The notes: generated by a model from the letters alone, not told the origin. Shown: positions 22,028 to 35,131, numbered from the stretch's first letter. The stretch: 64,000 nt of DNA from Brassica napus (GCF_020379485.1 NC_063446.1:18115525-18179524), one strand, 5' to 3'. Numbers and translations: made by a program.

Positions 22028-24676
22028 ACTTTACCAAATGTTATTGTATATCTTATTCTTATTTACATATATCGTATAAGACTTTGGTTTATTTGTGGTA
22101 CATTTTTCTTGGTTCTTCATCTCATATAGATTCGGTTGCTTTTTTCCTCTGTTCTATGACCACAATAAATCAAATTTTTATTTAGGGATTTTTGCTAAAG
22201 TAAAAAAAAATCTAGCATTTTTCATTTAGGATATCCTAATCAATTTTGTCCTCTAAGTATATTTTTTATAACATCATTTAATTTTTGTCCTCTAATCATT
22301 TGTTTATAATATCATTTTAACGTTATAACTTTACATATCAATTTTTTTTATATAAAAAATTATTATATTCGTTATTATACATTATCTATCATTATAATGT
22401 TGTTGTTCATATGCTTTATTCAAAATTATAACTATATATTTTTGTGTTTTTGATAATTGTATTTTGTCTTCGTCTTTAATCAATATCAATATCAACTATA
22501 AATAAGTTTAACCAAGTGGTGGGGCAATCTCTTGGGGTTTGGTGTATGTAAGTTCGATTCCCTCTGAAAATTAAATTATTACTACTTAGCTAGTCTGCGC
22601 TTGGGTTTCGGTCCAAGTGGTTTACATGGTGGACCGTAACAGATGATCGGTCCACCCAATGGCATTAGTCGGGAAATATTTCAAACTCGGATCAGACAGT
22701 CTGGTACACTTCCGGACTAGTCCACTCTGTAGCACTAAGTGCGTTCCTCCCGAGCCGACCGGATCAGCCGATAGGACTTATAAAAAAAATAAGCATTCTA
22801 AAAATGGGTCTAAACGATGGTATACCTACGTAAAATCAGTGATTTATATGTTTTACCACTCACCAACTAATCTAATGTGCATAATACAACAATTGAATTG
22901 TATGTCAATGTAGTATTGTAAGATCAAATTCAAAGAGGCCAATGTTATACAACGAGTATACAAGAGAAGAGTTAAGTTTTGTTTTTCTAAACCTATTCAG
23001 AAATGTAAATGTGCAGAAACGTGTAAGGTAAGAGAAGCTTTGGGTATCAGGGAAATCACATGGATCCAAGCAAGCAGAAGGATGGAACGAAAGGAACGGT
23101 CATCGAGAAACGTTCACGATCAATCTTCTCTTAAAGTATTAATGCTTATGCTAGTCATGCATTAATACATCAAGTCCTGTTGGTCAACTATTTTCAGACA
23201 TGCATTATGATCAAATTTGATTGGATTCAAAAAGCTCCCTAACGTTAGTTCTTGTCGGCTAAAACCATTTTGTTCATCTAAATTTTCTCTCAGGAAGTTT
23301 ATTAAACACCTTTCGGACTTGAAACAACCTAAATCTAAGTTCATAAGCTAGATAGCTAATCAAGTTTTAGCAATAAGAACAACCATATATTAAGAACTTC
23401 AAGATAAATCCCTAAATTACCAACCTTAAATCAATAAACCATGAAATCCCTTTAGAAACTCTAAAATCTAATTGTGCAGATATTCAAACATTGAAGAGAA
23501 AAACAGAAAGAGGAAGAACGCATCATTATATACAAAAGGAAACAAACAAATTTTTAAAAGATTAGCCATAAAAACAAGAGCTTGTGTATAATGACATGTA
23601 CGAAGAACTGACACATGTCCATGAGAAGACAGGTTTGGCCAGTAATATTCATACCATCCTGAAAAAAGTGCAAGCGTTTAATGAGTACGGGAAGGTTAAT
23701 AAGGGGTTAAAGTGAATGCGAGTTGCTCGATTCGTCTATTAAAGCAACCAATCGCCTGAAATTGGCCAAAGTGCATCCAAATCGATTGGCCTGAATCTAT
23801 GTGGTTTGGAAAACCACAAGGAAGCCTAAATATAAGGTAGTATAAGAAGGAATGAAAACTAATGGAAAGGAATTATGTGTAGCCCGTTCGGATAGTCTAT
23901 CGGTACGTTCAACATATTTCAAGGACCAAAATGACCTATAAAGGTCAACTAAGAGTTGTGATTTGGGAAAGGATTTAGAAGGGTTTAAGAAGGTTATGTA
24001 ACCATGAGAAGTGAGTTTGGATAAAAAGGAAGAGAGTTGGTTTTTGTAGAATCCTAGATAAGTCTTATGAGTATATGTGAGAATTGTTTAAGTAAAAAGA
24101 CCATTCTACTTGGTTCAAATTGAATGTGAGCATCATGATGATCTTCAGAGGAGCCATTGAGACAAGGAAGTTAAGGATTCAATGTGGAAATTCTTGTTGG
24201 GCTAATCAAAACGTTTAGTTAGATGTTTTAGTTTATTGGTTAACTGGACATAGTTGAGCTGGTTGGTAGATGTCCTGCTTCAACAGCTTATTATGCTTCA
24301 CATACTTGCATACCTGCTTTATTAATGTTTACCAGTGTATTAAAACCATACCTGCAAGATTAAATATTTGGTTTTGAGACCAGACCAAACCGAACTTTTA
24401 AGTAACTCACTTCATTGCACAATCCCATTATTCTTCATACCAAATAATTTTAGTAAATATATAATTCTGGACAATGAGAGCAAATAGAATTGCAAATCTG
24501 TTTTCGATTTTGATATGCACATGTTCATCACAATGAGAATAAAATGAAAACAATCTATTAGACTTTTTCTCAATTCCTCATCACCTGAAAAGGAAATGTT
24601 TTATTACATGAAACAAAAAAAAAAGAAGTAATACCAGATGCAAGCAACAAGGAAAGACTAAACGGCTAACCAGGTT
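22028..24676. other. Intergenic DNA between the DUF482 gene and CLC-c
   Basis: 2.6 kb without a supported gene. It contains a SINE-like block (22505-22790) and a stretch at 23880-24250 that starts TGTAGCCC and could be an old LTR, although no primer site or matching end was found. The short ORFs lack domains. Confidence 0.45.
22505..22790 (+). mobile_element. SINE-like element with tRNA-type promoter boxes
   Basis: 'TAACCAAGTGG' (about 22509-22519) resembles a pol III A box (TRGYNNARNNG) and 'AGTTCGATTCC' (about 22551-22561) resembles a B box, spaced as in a tRNA. A further 200 bp of GC-rich sequence follows, ending near 'ttataaaaaaaat' (22778). This layout suits a tRNA-derived SINE. No target duplication was confirmed. 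Confidence 0.4.
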
Positions 24677-27600
24677 TCACTTGAGAGGATCAATGTGAGG
24701 GTAGAGTCCTAGGACATGTTCCGGCATGAAATCATGCCTTGTAAGTATCCCAACAATAGGCGGTCTCTGCGATACGAAGACACGGCTTATAAACGTAAAC
24801 AAATCTCTACAGAGAAAGACAAAGGAAGAGAGAGAGAGAGACTGACCCCTGGTGTTTTGGGCACCACACACAAGTGGCGAAGGCCAAGTTGGCGGAAAAG
24901 AATGGCCGCTTTAGCCAGAGACAAAGTCTCAAGCACAGTGTATGGAGATGTGTTAGTGATGGGATGAAGATCAACATACATCTCCATCTCCTCACCACTT
25001 ATAACCAAATCTTCAATCTTGAGCCCTTTCCCTAACCCTGCTTTCGCAAAGTCGCGAGCTTTGCAGCTTCTAAGAATTTGAGAACCGAACGTCGTTTTCT
25101 GCTTTGAGAATCTCTTCCCTTGGAGAAGCACAAGCAGATGGGATCTCAAGGCAATCCCACAAAGCTCAGAAGCTTCAGTAAAAGGTGGCTCATCAATCAC
25201 AGGGAAACCATTATGACTAGTCATCTTTAAAGCCTGCCATATTACCCCAACCTTTTCAACTCTCGAAAAGGATAACAAAGGTCCAGCAACAACATCCTTT
25301 GCCACCAAATTGCGCATGTACGGCTCTGCATGGTCCTCCATGTACGGCAGTCCTTTCATTGTCACAATCTGGTCATACACCCCTTTGTTGAAACAATCGG
25401 CAACGGTTTTCGAGATTAAGAGCACAAGCATCACCAGCGGCAGCATCAGGAGATTATTTGTAAGTTCAAGAAGTATGACGCATAGAGAAACCGTCATTCT
25501 CATTGTGCCTCCAAGGAAAGAAGCAGCTCCGAGCAGAGAAAACAGACCTACGTCAAGCTGAGATACTGGACCAAGGAGTCTACCAACAAGCCGTCCATAA
25601 GAAGCTCCAGCGAGAATCACGGGAATGAAAAGCCCAGAGGGTATAGCTATGCCATATGTTATGATGCCAAGGAAGTAGACAAAGAAAAAGAATATGGCAA
25701 GGGTGGCGATTTGAAACTCATTCTCGGACCTTGATGTGAAGAGACTGCGGATTGCATCATCATTGGTGTTGAGAAGGAGTGAGGAAAGGTCATTGTAATG
25801 GTTTGGAGGACACTGGAAACTCTTATAGATTCCGGCTCGACCTACGCTTGGGCACTTGCCCTCTGTTCCAACAGGACATGGGGTACAAGGTGAAAGCCAT
25901 GGGAGACCAAATGCGCAACACGAGCTCAAGATGGAGACTGCCATAACAAGCATTACTTTAAATCCCGGTCCTCTCCTGCAAGTTTTTGGATACAACAAAA
26001 ATCAAACTTCAACTAACAATTAGAGACAAAGGATATGATTTTACTCTGACGTACTCGTTTATTAAGGCATATGTGCGGAGGACTTTGTCGACAAGGTAGT
26101 TGTAAAGGCTTCCGAGAACACCACCAACAACTCCAAGGAAGACTACAGCTAGCAAATCTGGTGTGCTGTAAAGCACTGGTCCCGAGTTTACGTCGAACAT
26201 TATGAGACCTCCTTTGCCGAATAGTCCACATCTCCCAGATCGACAGAGCTCAATCAAACTTCGCAACACCACGGCTACAACTGCGGTAGTGAAGAAGGTC
26301 CTCCAAAGAAGAGCACTCCTCCACCTAACAAACAATGTCCAACAAAGTCAGCCATCGTCCTGCCAGGTTGGATAAAAACAAATATACCACTAACTTACCA
26401 AGAAGCAGCTTCCTCAAGGGCGAAAAGGACTCCGCCAACTGGAGCACGGAAAGCAGCAGCGACACCAGCAGCAGCGCCGCAAGTGATGAGGTCTCTTCTG
26501 TCTCTATCGTTTTTGAAGAACCTGAGCCACTTCCAAGTCAATTTGTACTTTCGAGAACCGCCTTGTCCAAGTAAATTAGCAATGCAAGCACCAGTATGCA
26601 CCATAGGTCCTTCTTTTCCAACTACGAATCCGGCAGCAACTCCAAATATAGATCCAAAGATCTGCCAAAGTACATTAGAAACCAAATATGCTTTGATCGA
26701 TTCAAGATAAATCAAAGATATTACATGTGCTTTGAGACTCTCTTTACCTTAACAAAGAGTGTGCTCGGAGCTAATATTGAATAAGCATCTATACCATTGA
26801 GATATGCTTTAACCTCAGGTATGCCGGAACCTGCTGCTGCCGGAGCAATGAAAGCACAGAGCGAAGCAGCAGCAGTTGCCAAGATCAAGTTACAACCAGC
26901 AAATGCAAAGAATGCCTGAAAGTATCTGCAAGTTTTTCAAAGAAAGATTCAGCTGTCTGTTATCGTTTTCTAGATTCAAAAACACTAGACTTACTTTTCC
27001 TTGAGCATGAGATTGCCGGTGAGCAAGAGTTTGAATCCAGCTATATTCTCAACAGCAAGGTTATTCAAAAAGCCAACGAGGCCAGTGGATAAACCGATAA
27101 GGAAAGCAAGCGCCCATTTGAGGATGGTATACTGAAGTATCTCAATCTTCTTCCTAGACCTCCAGTCCTGCTTGAATAGATCATTCTCAAAGATCCTGCC
27201 AAAAAAATAAGTATCCTCAACATGTTACATATGATAACAACACACACCAAAACTATCCTATCGAATTAGGCAAATAGTAGGAGACACACATAAAAAGAGT
27301 CAATTCAGTTTCATAATAAGAAAAACATTGCACTTTTTCTCAATATAAATAGACTGTGTGACACTTTAGGCTCAACTGGTATGATGTCCCAAAAGCTAGA
27401 ATAAAAAAATGCAGTATGGTTAAAAGTAGATGGGACCCAACCACGTTACAACACAATCCAACAATCTTATCTCCCCATCTATGTTACCCAAAAATAACAA
27501 GTCAGGAAATGAAAAACTCCATAGATGAAGAAATGTTAGTGTTCCAGAAAGTAGTCGAAAACATTTATGCACTACTAGAAAGGAATAAAGAAAAAAAGAG

Positions 27601-27817
27601 AATAAAGAAAAAGAGAATACTCGTAATCAAGGCTTTCGATGGGACAAGTGTTGGCTCCGACGATTGCGATCTGCGAAGTGGTGTTCTTTCGGTTCCTAGC
27701 GAGCAGAGGCTGTTGGAATCCGACAGATCCATCATCTAGAATCCCAGATATCTTCCTCTCGTACGCGTAGTTCCCTCCTTCGACCTCTATATCATGGTTT
27801 TCGCTCCGATCATCCAT
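24677..27817 (-). CDS. CLC-C: Vacuolar chloride channel/antiporter CLC-c
   Basis: Seven exons on the minus strand: 27817-27621, 27195-26995, 26925-26748, 26661-26399, 26324-26055, 25975-24847 and 24766-24677. They sum to 2328 nt, 775 aa, close to the length I recall for Arabidopsis CLC-c. The N-terminus matches CLC-c (KISGILDDGSVGF, RNRKNTTSQIAIVG). Motifs: GSGIPE with Ser166, the position that is Pro in nitrate-selective CLC-a; GKEGP with gating Glu209; FALEE with the proton-path Glu276. About ten membrane helices span residues 85-550, followed by two CBS domains (about 600-775) ending GILTRHDFMPEHVLGLYPH. CLC-c transports chloride at the tonoplast, with roles in salt tolerance and guard cells (family knowledge). 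An open frame continues past the exon 6 donor into a GA-rich intron, so an ORF-only call would give a wrong C-terminus. Confidence 0.95.
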
Positions 27818-28793
27818 CTCTTATTTCCACCAACACACACAATTTCGATCCGGATCAGATGAATTTCGAGAGGGTCGTATTTTACTATTGGTGTAAGATC
27901 TCTGAGTCTCCGGGAATCAAGAACCTCTCGCGCTCAGGCAAATGTTAAAGTCTATTTGTTTATTGCTTTTTTTTTTTTTTTGGTTTTTTGCTTTAGGGAT
28001 GAAAGGTCATGAGGAAGTTTTGTCGTTATCTTTTTGACATGATTTTTGTTGTTTTCCTTCTCTTTTTTTTTTACATGATTTTTGTTGTGGGAGATTGCAT
28101 CCTTTTTTTTTGTGCATCCTATAACTAAAAAAATAAAGTGTGATTAAAAATCCAACTGAAAACAAAAATTTTAATATTTCTAAATTCTTACTTACCCGTA
28201 GAGAAAAGAACAAACAAAATTTCTTTCATTATCAATCACCACACCACCACCATATTCTTCACATCAACCACCACTCTTCCTCTGCAACCACCATCTTCTT
28301 TTCGTAATCACCATCACCTCATCCATAATCACATTTATCACTCGGCCACCATTGCCACCACCATCACGAAAAGACAATTAATTGATCTTGAAAAAGAAAG
28401 CTTTTTTTTTTTTTGCTAAATTTTGTTAAAAAAGAAAGCTGGTCGCTAATTGTCGAAAATCTAAAGTTGCCTTCCTCGATGTTGACAACTGAAAAAGATA
28501 AAGATCCAGGTGAATCATGTGAGCATTTATATGTTAGTTCAACAAGTGATAATGAAGATGGGGATCAAAATTGTAGAAAATTAACAGTGATATTATGTAG
28601 TATGTTCTAGACAAATTCTCTAGGAAGGCACTAAAGAGTTTTATTATAAATATAGTACATAAGGGTCAAAACAACCAAAATATATTAGATTACAGTAGAA
28701 GTTACAACTTAATATGTGATTTTCTAAGTTGGACCTATTTTAGAAAGTCAGTTATCATTAACACTAATATGCCTTAGTATATCACTCCATATA
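27818..28793. other. 5' flank of CLC-c and intergenic DNA
   Basis: It holds the CLC-c leader and promoter, then a CCACCA-rich stretch (28245-28370) similar in wording to 32715-32850 on the far side of the Helitron. No gene. Confidence 0.45.
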
Positions 28794-31592
28794 CTAGGGT
28801 TCGTCAACCTCGCGCAAGCGCGGAGTACTTGCGCGGGGTACGTGGGTGTTGTATATCCCAATAATATTGATTTCTAAGATTCTCAATAGAAATGCTCTCA
28901 TAACTTGTACATATACCGGTGAAGATCACATCACTGGAGAAAAATATGTAGTCGATTAACTCCTATGAAAATTGTTTTTAGAAGGAACACCAAACATTGG
29001 CTCCAGAAAAGTTATCAATAGCTTCATCACTTTCGATTACTGTTCAGAAAAACATACCTCTTCGGAAAAAAACTTGATTAGTTGATATAGGTCAGTATGA
29101 ACACGTGCATTAAAAATTTAGAAAACTGAACTCCACGTTTGGGGTGAAAGAGGGCTTAGTTTCTGACATCAAAGGCATGGAGTAGTCTATGTTATTGCAA
29201 CTTTACTTTTCCTTTTCAGTTATGGCTTCATTTCTAAAGGATGTATTTATTTTCACTTACTAAAATATTTATTAGTATATTTAGTAATGCTTGTTATATT
29301 TCTATGTACGGATTGATGAGATGAATGTACTCGAAAACATTATATATTCACTCTGATGATAACAAAAAAAGGTTATGGATATATAATTTATATAAAGAAT
29401 AATCATACGATTACTTAATCTATGTAAACCTATGTATATGGAAGAAGATCGGTGGAATTGAAAACCAAGATAGGAGGAATCAAGCAATGACATATTGAGC
29501 ATAGGATTCTTGTCGCATAGATCCCCAAATGCCATAACAGGTTAAGGATTCCTACGTGGATTGTCGAGCTACTGGAACATCAAAAGTCACTAAATCTTTA
29601 GTTCGAGTGTATATCGATCTATGTATTGGGTCACAAGTAAAGGATTCTTGAGTTAGTGTGATTCCGTATTTTAGTAGGACGTTGGTAAGTTGATTTTAAA
29701 TGTATTCTTCAAAATAAAAAAATGATTCTTTTGTTCTAAATTGTTGTATTTCTGCTGAAGTAGATCATAGTGTGATAATTTCTTTTCTTGCACGATCTTC
29801 TTGGCTTCTCATAGTTTCATGGGCAATGATGGTGGAGATGTAGGAGTTGGCGTTGGGAGCCAAGGGAATCGTTTGTTGTCGTATTACTAAAGGACACTTT
29901 GATACGATTATGAAGTCTTCAACACACACAAAAATAATTAACACTAAAGTTATCGCTGATTTTCCGGCTTAGTTTTTCTTAGTATTTACTAAAACACGTT
30001 TTTCAGAAAAGCAGTGAGATGGTTTTAGGTGCATACGTAGACACTGTCTTCTTTTTTCTTTGTTATCAGTGATTTGCAGTTTATATACAAAATTCACAAA
30101 AAAAATTCTAATTAAAAACAGGTGGAGTACTCCAACAAATGTTCTCAATTCCGGTTGATCATCAAACGTAAGAATAACCAGCTTTCGAAAATGAACAATA
30201 TAACGTGATGTTTTGCAGATCCAACAGTTACATTATGAAATTTAAGATTTAGAGCAAACATCATCAACTAAGTCCATGTGTGTGTCGAACAAAAAAAAGG
30301 TCCATGTGTGTAACACGGACATTGTAAATGATTTAGATACGGTAATATACCCCTGTAGCCTACTCCAAACACACCATCCAACTAAAAAGCTCACTGATCT
30401 CCAAATCCACCTTCCTCTACCTGAAAAATCCCAATGGTTTATGAAACCTTAGGTGGCAATGTGTAGATCTCTGTAATGATGACAAATTCAACTTCCACTT
30501 CTTACATATTCCATTAATTTTTATCTTCTCTGGCTAAAAGCCAAACGCCAGTACACTCACAGTTCCTGATAAAACACAGCGGTAGAGTAGTGGTATGTTT
30601 TAGAGACACTAATACGATGTGGCATTTGTAACTAAGACATCCCCGGCTTAATTTTTCTGAGGATGCCAATAATATATTTCCTCTATGAAGAAGGAGAGAG
30701 CAAGTTGCTGAACAACAAAGACTTCACACGGCAAAGCAAAAGGACTAATGAAAATTGAATCTTCACTAATAAGCAGTGTGAATTCGTTGCTTTTCACCTT
30801 AGCATAACATAAAAAAAAAATTTCCAAAGATGACCATTATACTATACAGAAGTAACAAAACATTGGAGTCAAAATGTAAAAACTCTGCTACTAAATATTA
30901 TCATCACTCACCAAAAGATTTCATGCCAAAAAATATAATACCCAAATACTATATACAAACCAAACAAATCTCCTAACTTATCGGGATATCATCGACGATC
31001 GCTTTACTCCCTTGTGCACGATGCTGCTAACACCGAGTCGGCTCCTTTGCCCCTAGCTATGCCCTGCGTGGTCCACCGGTATGGTAAAGACTCGGTTGCC
31101 CTCTTTCCTCTGCTGCTGAAGGCTTTCCGTTGCCCTCTTTCTTAATTCGATCATGAATGAAAATAAAAGTTGCAAAATCTAAGAATGAGAATTGTGCAGA
31201 TGGAGTGATGATTTGTGTCATCTGTGGGCATATATTTAAAGGATTAGACTGAGAAGTTTCTGAAACAGCTGGAGAGGGCGATTGATGAACCGTTAGGTGT
31301 AGTAATTAGATTGAAACTGGATATGAGGATTGAATATTTTCGCTAACTAAAACGTAGATCTAAAGGCGGATGGCTGCCTTCTATAACGTAGGGTTTATTT
31401 GTGTGGCTGCCAGAGAAACCAGAAGGCGGGAAGAGGAAGAGACTATTGAGAGTTAGCATTGACAAATTTTATAGGCTTAATTTTGTTATGTAAACTCGTT
31501 TGTACTTTTTTAAGTCCATTCAAAGAAAAAAAAAAAGTAGATGACGTGGATAGCTTTAGGAGTGAGTAAAAACTGATATATTATAATATAGA
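28794..31592 (-). mobile_element. Non-autonomous Helitron, minus strand, both ends defined
   Basis: Read on the minus strand it begins TCTATATTATAATATATCAG (from 31592) and ends with a GC-rich hairpin (CCGCGCTTGCGCGAGG), 'ttgacgaac' and CTAG (28797-28794). The flanking bases are A before and T after, the exact A|T insertion rule for Helitrons. It is 2799 bp with no Rep/helicase. It holds only short ORFs, including one of about 56 codons with one stop near 31150-30980 that may be a captured exon. Confidence 0.8.
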
Positions 31593-34466
31593 TTCCTATC
31601 CATGCCTAATAATACGGTTTGGTTAACAAACGTATATTTGCTTCCTTGTTGAATTAAATATGTGGAATCAATGTATATACCTATGTTTAAAAATACACTA
31701 TCCTCGAACCTAATTTTACCAACTTTCAAAAGATCTAAATAGAGAACTTATGCTTTTAAATATGATTTAAATACAATATATATACCAATTCAGTTGAACT
31801 TTACATATATTAAATCGTTTAATAATTAAACGCAAATCCAATGAAATAAATATAATAAGAATCTACAAATATACGTGACGGTTGGAAACTATTAATAAGA
31901 TGACAAACATGTAAACTATAAAATTATTCAAAAAATTATATAAACAATTGTAATATGGTCAATGTTAAAAATATTTGTTACTAATGATATAAAAACAAGA
32001 TTTTTACATTTATAAAATTGAAAATAAATACATGCGCAATCGCGCGGATGAAGATCTAATTTTATGTTAAAGGTAAATAGACATTTATTTAACTAATCGA
32101 AGACTTAGAATTAAGATTTGAGGGATGAGGTTTTGGGGGATGGGGTTTAGGATTTTATAAATTAATAAATACATACTTAAAATTTCAGATAAAAATTTAA
32201 AATATAAAGATTCAAAAAATTATAAAATAATCAATAAAATAATAATAATAACTAATTTATATTTTATTGAAATAATCATTTATATTTTTATATATGTAAA
32301 GTAAGGGTAAAATGGTATTTTATCACTTTAATAAATAAAAATTTAGTCATTTTCCTCTTTATGTGCTATTTTGGTAAATAAACTATTTTAAAGTATTTTA
32401 AGAGAATTGTACTGTTATATATTAGTTTTATACATAGAATATAAATGTAACTTTAAAAGATATCTCTCTATCTCCATATGTCCTTCCTTTATATCTTCTT
32501 CTTCTTCCCTCCTCCTTGTACTCCTACTCTTCCTTTTCCTCTTCATCTTCATGATCTTCATCTTGAAATAATTTTTCTCTTTTATAGTAATTATTAAAGA
32601 TAATGTAGTTACTATTCTAATTTATTGTCCAAATATAGTATACTATTTCTATTTTGTTGTATTCAATTATATTTACGAGTCATTAAACAAAAATTACTTT
32701 ATAATAGAGAAATTGAACTCGGTAACTACCACCATTAGTACCATTTCTTCTTCCATAATCACCACCGCCTCCTTTGTAATCACTATCAAATATGCTATTC
32801 CGTCACTCGACCACCATCACTGTAGTTACCACTACCATGAGCACCATTAAATCTGTAATTTCATTTTATTTACCCTCGTGTTCTCCTCAACTACCATCAT
32901 ATCCTAGTGTTATGACCGTCAAATTTATTTCTATACTATTTTGTAAAATTGAAACATACATGGTATAGTATTCTAAATCATTTTATAATTTTAGTAATAT
33001 GTATTATACCATTTAATTTGGTATATTCTATATATACTTTCATTTGTATGTTTTCATAGGATGAAAAGTAATTTTCGCATAAACGTTTATAATTTAGTTT
33101 TCTTGTTGTTTAATATTCAATAAGATACATATGATCATTGAAATCAGTCATTGATGTCGAGGAGGTGAACACAATTCATTTTTGAGTATACTATTCTACT
33201 TAATAATTGTACTAATACTTGATATACCAACTAGTTTTTTCTATAATTTTTTTTATATATGTTAGAACAGACCATTGGTTCATATATTTCCACAGACCCA
33301 TTTTTAGACGTGTGAGATATATTATTTTTTGAAATTCATTGAAAACTTATCACGATTTTCTTTGAAATTGTAATATATCTAGTATTTTAAGAACATTTAA
33401 AAATCATTAATGGTTCACAACTGAAAATTAAAAATATATATTTATTGTGTAAAGACATTCAAATTTAAATTTTTACATAATTTAAATGATAAAATTTAGT
33501 TAAAATCTTGTTAATATAAATTTGTACATAATATTTATAAGACTTAATTTGATATCTTAGAAAATTTGTGATAAAAATATAATATAATATTTTTTTTTGT
33601 ATCCATATTTTTGTATAGCAATAGTAACAAAAAATAATCATTTTAGATTATAAGATATACGCTCATACATGCATAATTGATATAGTTTAAGAAATCTGCT
33701 TTCTTTCTTACATAAACTATAAATATATCTAATAAATAAATACATATTTGAATTGAACATATATTTTAAAATCTGTTTTCATGGTATAAAGAAATGGGAA
33801 AATTTAGAGTATTTAAATATATATTATTACACACATATTTGATATGATTTAGGGAATCTGATTCCTTTGTTATAAAAATTGCTAACATATAAGATATTAA
33901 TATAAGAGAAACATATATTCAAATTTAAAAATGTATACTTTTAAAATTTGTTTGCTTTGGTATATAAATATTATTATCTAATTTGATTCGAGAAAATCAG
34001 GCTAATTAATAAGAATCTAACCAATCAAATATTAGTCTAAAACTTTTTAAGAAATTGATTGACTATTATTTATATATATTTTAACTAATATTATTAGTAT
34101 CAATTTTGATTGGACCATTGAAAATTTTTGATGGTAAAAAATTGGTAAAAAAACTTTATTTTAATAGAGTAGATATATTATATAAAATCGGTTTTAACCA
34201 GACCAACAAAAATCATGAAAAAAACTAGCCTAAAACGCTGCGTTTGAGTTGTCTCTAGCCCTCCCGCCATATACAGTACAAGTTCTTCTCCACCACCAGC
34301 AATAACAGGTATCTCGAGATCTATCTGGGCCGATTCAGTCACTCTACAGCAACAGCACATGAGTGTTTGGAAGCACAACCCATAAAAGATCAATACGGAT
34401 CTCGCCTGAGCTGAAGCGATCATCAGGGTGGGCGCCGGCTGCATCCCTGCCACAATCGGTGCCGGT
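31593..34466. other. AT-rich DNA with an older Helitron end
   Basis: No gene. 'gcgcaatcgcgc' followed by 'ggatgaagat' and CTAA|T at 32056-32059 looks like the 3' end of another plus-strand Helitron whose 5' end I could not place. A CT/TTC-rich stretch lies at 32460-32570 and a CCACCA-rich stretch at 32715-32850. Long parts of 33000-34150 resemble the interiors of the Helitron-type repeats near 41-42 kb and 59-60 kb. Confidence 0.4.
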
Positions 34467-34667
34467 TGCACTTTTCTTGGGCGTTATTGTATCCTCTTTG
34501 GTGGCACTGCCTCCGCCACAGTTGATGGTTGCATCATCTCGACTTATGTGGCACATGCTAAATACAGAAAATTGGGCATGTGCCACAGAAGCTGAGATGA
34601 TGAAACCATCGACTGTGGCGGAGGTAGTGCCGCCAAAGAGGATAAGAGAACGCCTAAGAAAAATGCA
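34467..34667. ncRNA. Long foldback, candidate young MIRNA or hairpin-siRNA locus
   Basis: The arms 34467-34558 and 34576-34667 are each exactly 92 nt. They are inverted copies with 12 mismatches and no gaps (about 87% identity), separated by a 17-nt loop. A transcript from either strand would fold into one long hairpin of about 200 nt. The arms are GC-richer than their AT-rich surroundings. Read outward from the right arm and inward on the left arm, both give the same peptide frame (around GGTASATVDG and GGTTSATVDG), so they seem to derive from a protein-coding stretch. This is the form expected for a recently born MIRNA or hp-siRNA gene made by inverted duplication. Expression and target are unknown; it could also be a non-expressed duplication. 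Confidence 0.5.
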
Positions 34668-35131
34668 ATGGTTCTTTGATGAAAAAAATATAGAAGAGAG
34701 AAAACCATAGGTTTAATCCTAATAGGTCGTGGAGCTGGCAGACTTTCCCTTTAAAACAATAGATTAAAAAGGACGATGGAATAGGGTGTTACATGATGAA
34801 CAGAAGCCATTGTTGGAAGATTTCTATTATTTCTGGCTTCAAATGGTAATCGACGAAACTGCACCGCACTGTAGTTTTTCCACGTGTTACTATTTGGACT
34901 ATCAGAAAGCTGTTCGCAACAGTATATGGTTGTTGCTGATGCTTCATTTGAACTTTGGGCAGGTATACAATCAAATTTAGTCGTTTTTCACATCACGGGA
35001 TAAATCTGTTGCGTTGTAAGCATTATAGGGTTAGCTTTTTTTACAATACAACAAGGACTTAATAAAAAAAACAAATAAGTTTTGGAAACAATGTGTGTAG
35101 TCATTGGTTGCATGATAACTGCAAAATGAAT
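34668..35131. other. Downstream flank of the glucosylceramidase gene
   Basis: It would contain the 3' UTR of the minus-strand gene. A pair of short ORFs here (34786-34980) is not supported. Confidence 0.45.

Noticed and set aside
23880..24250. Possible LTR beginning TGTAGCCC
   Set aside because: No matching end, primer site or partner LTR was found, so no element is called.
24807..24998. Second minus ORF over the CLC-c 3' end
   Set aside because: Shadow of CLC-c exon 6 in another frame plus GA-rich intron.
34178..34710. Several overlapping ORFs of 80-115 codons
   Set aside because: They arise from the GC-rich inverted repeat; no intact protein family recognised and frames end at the loop.
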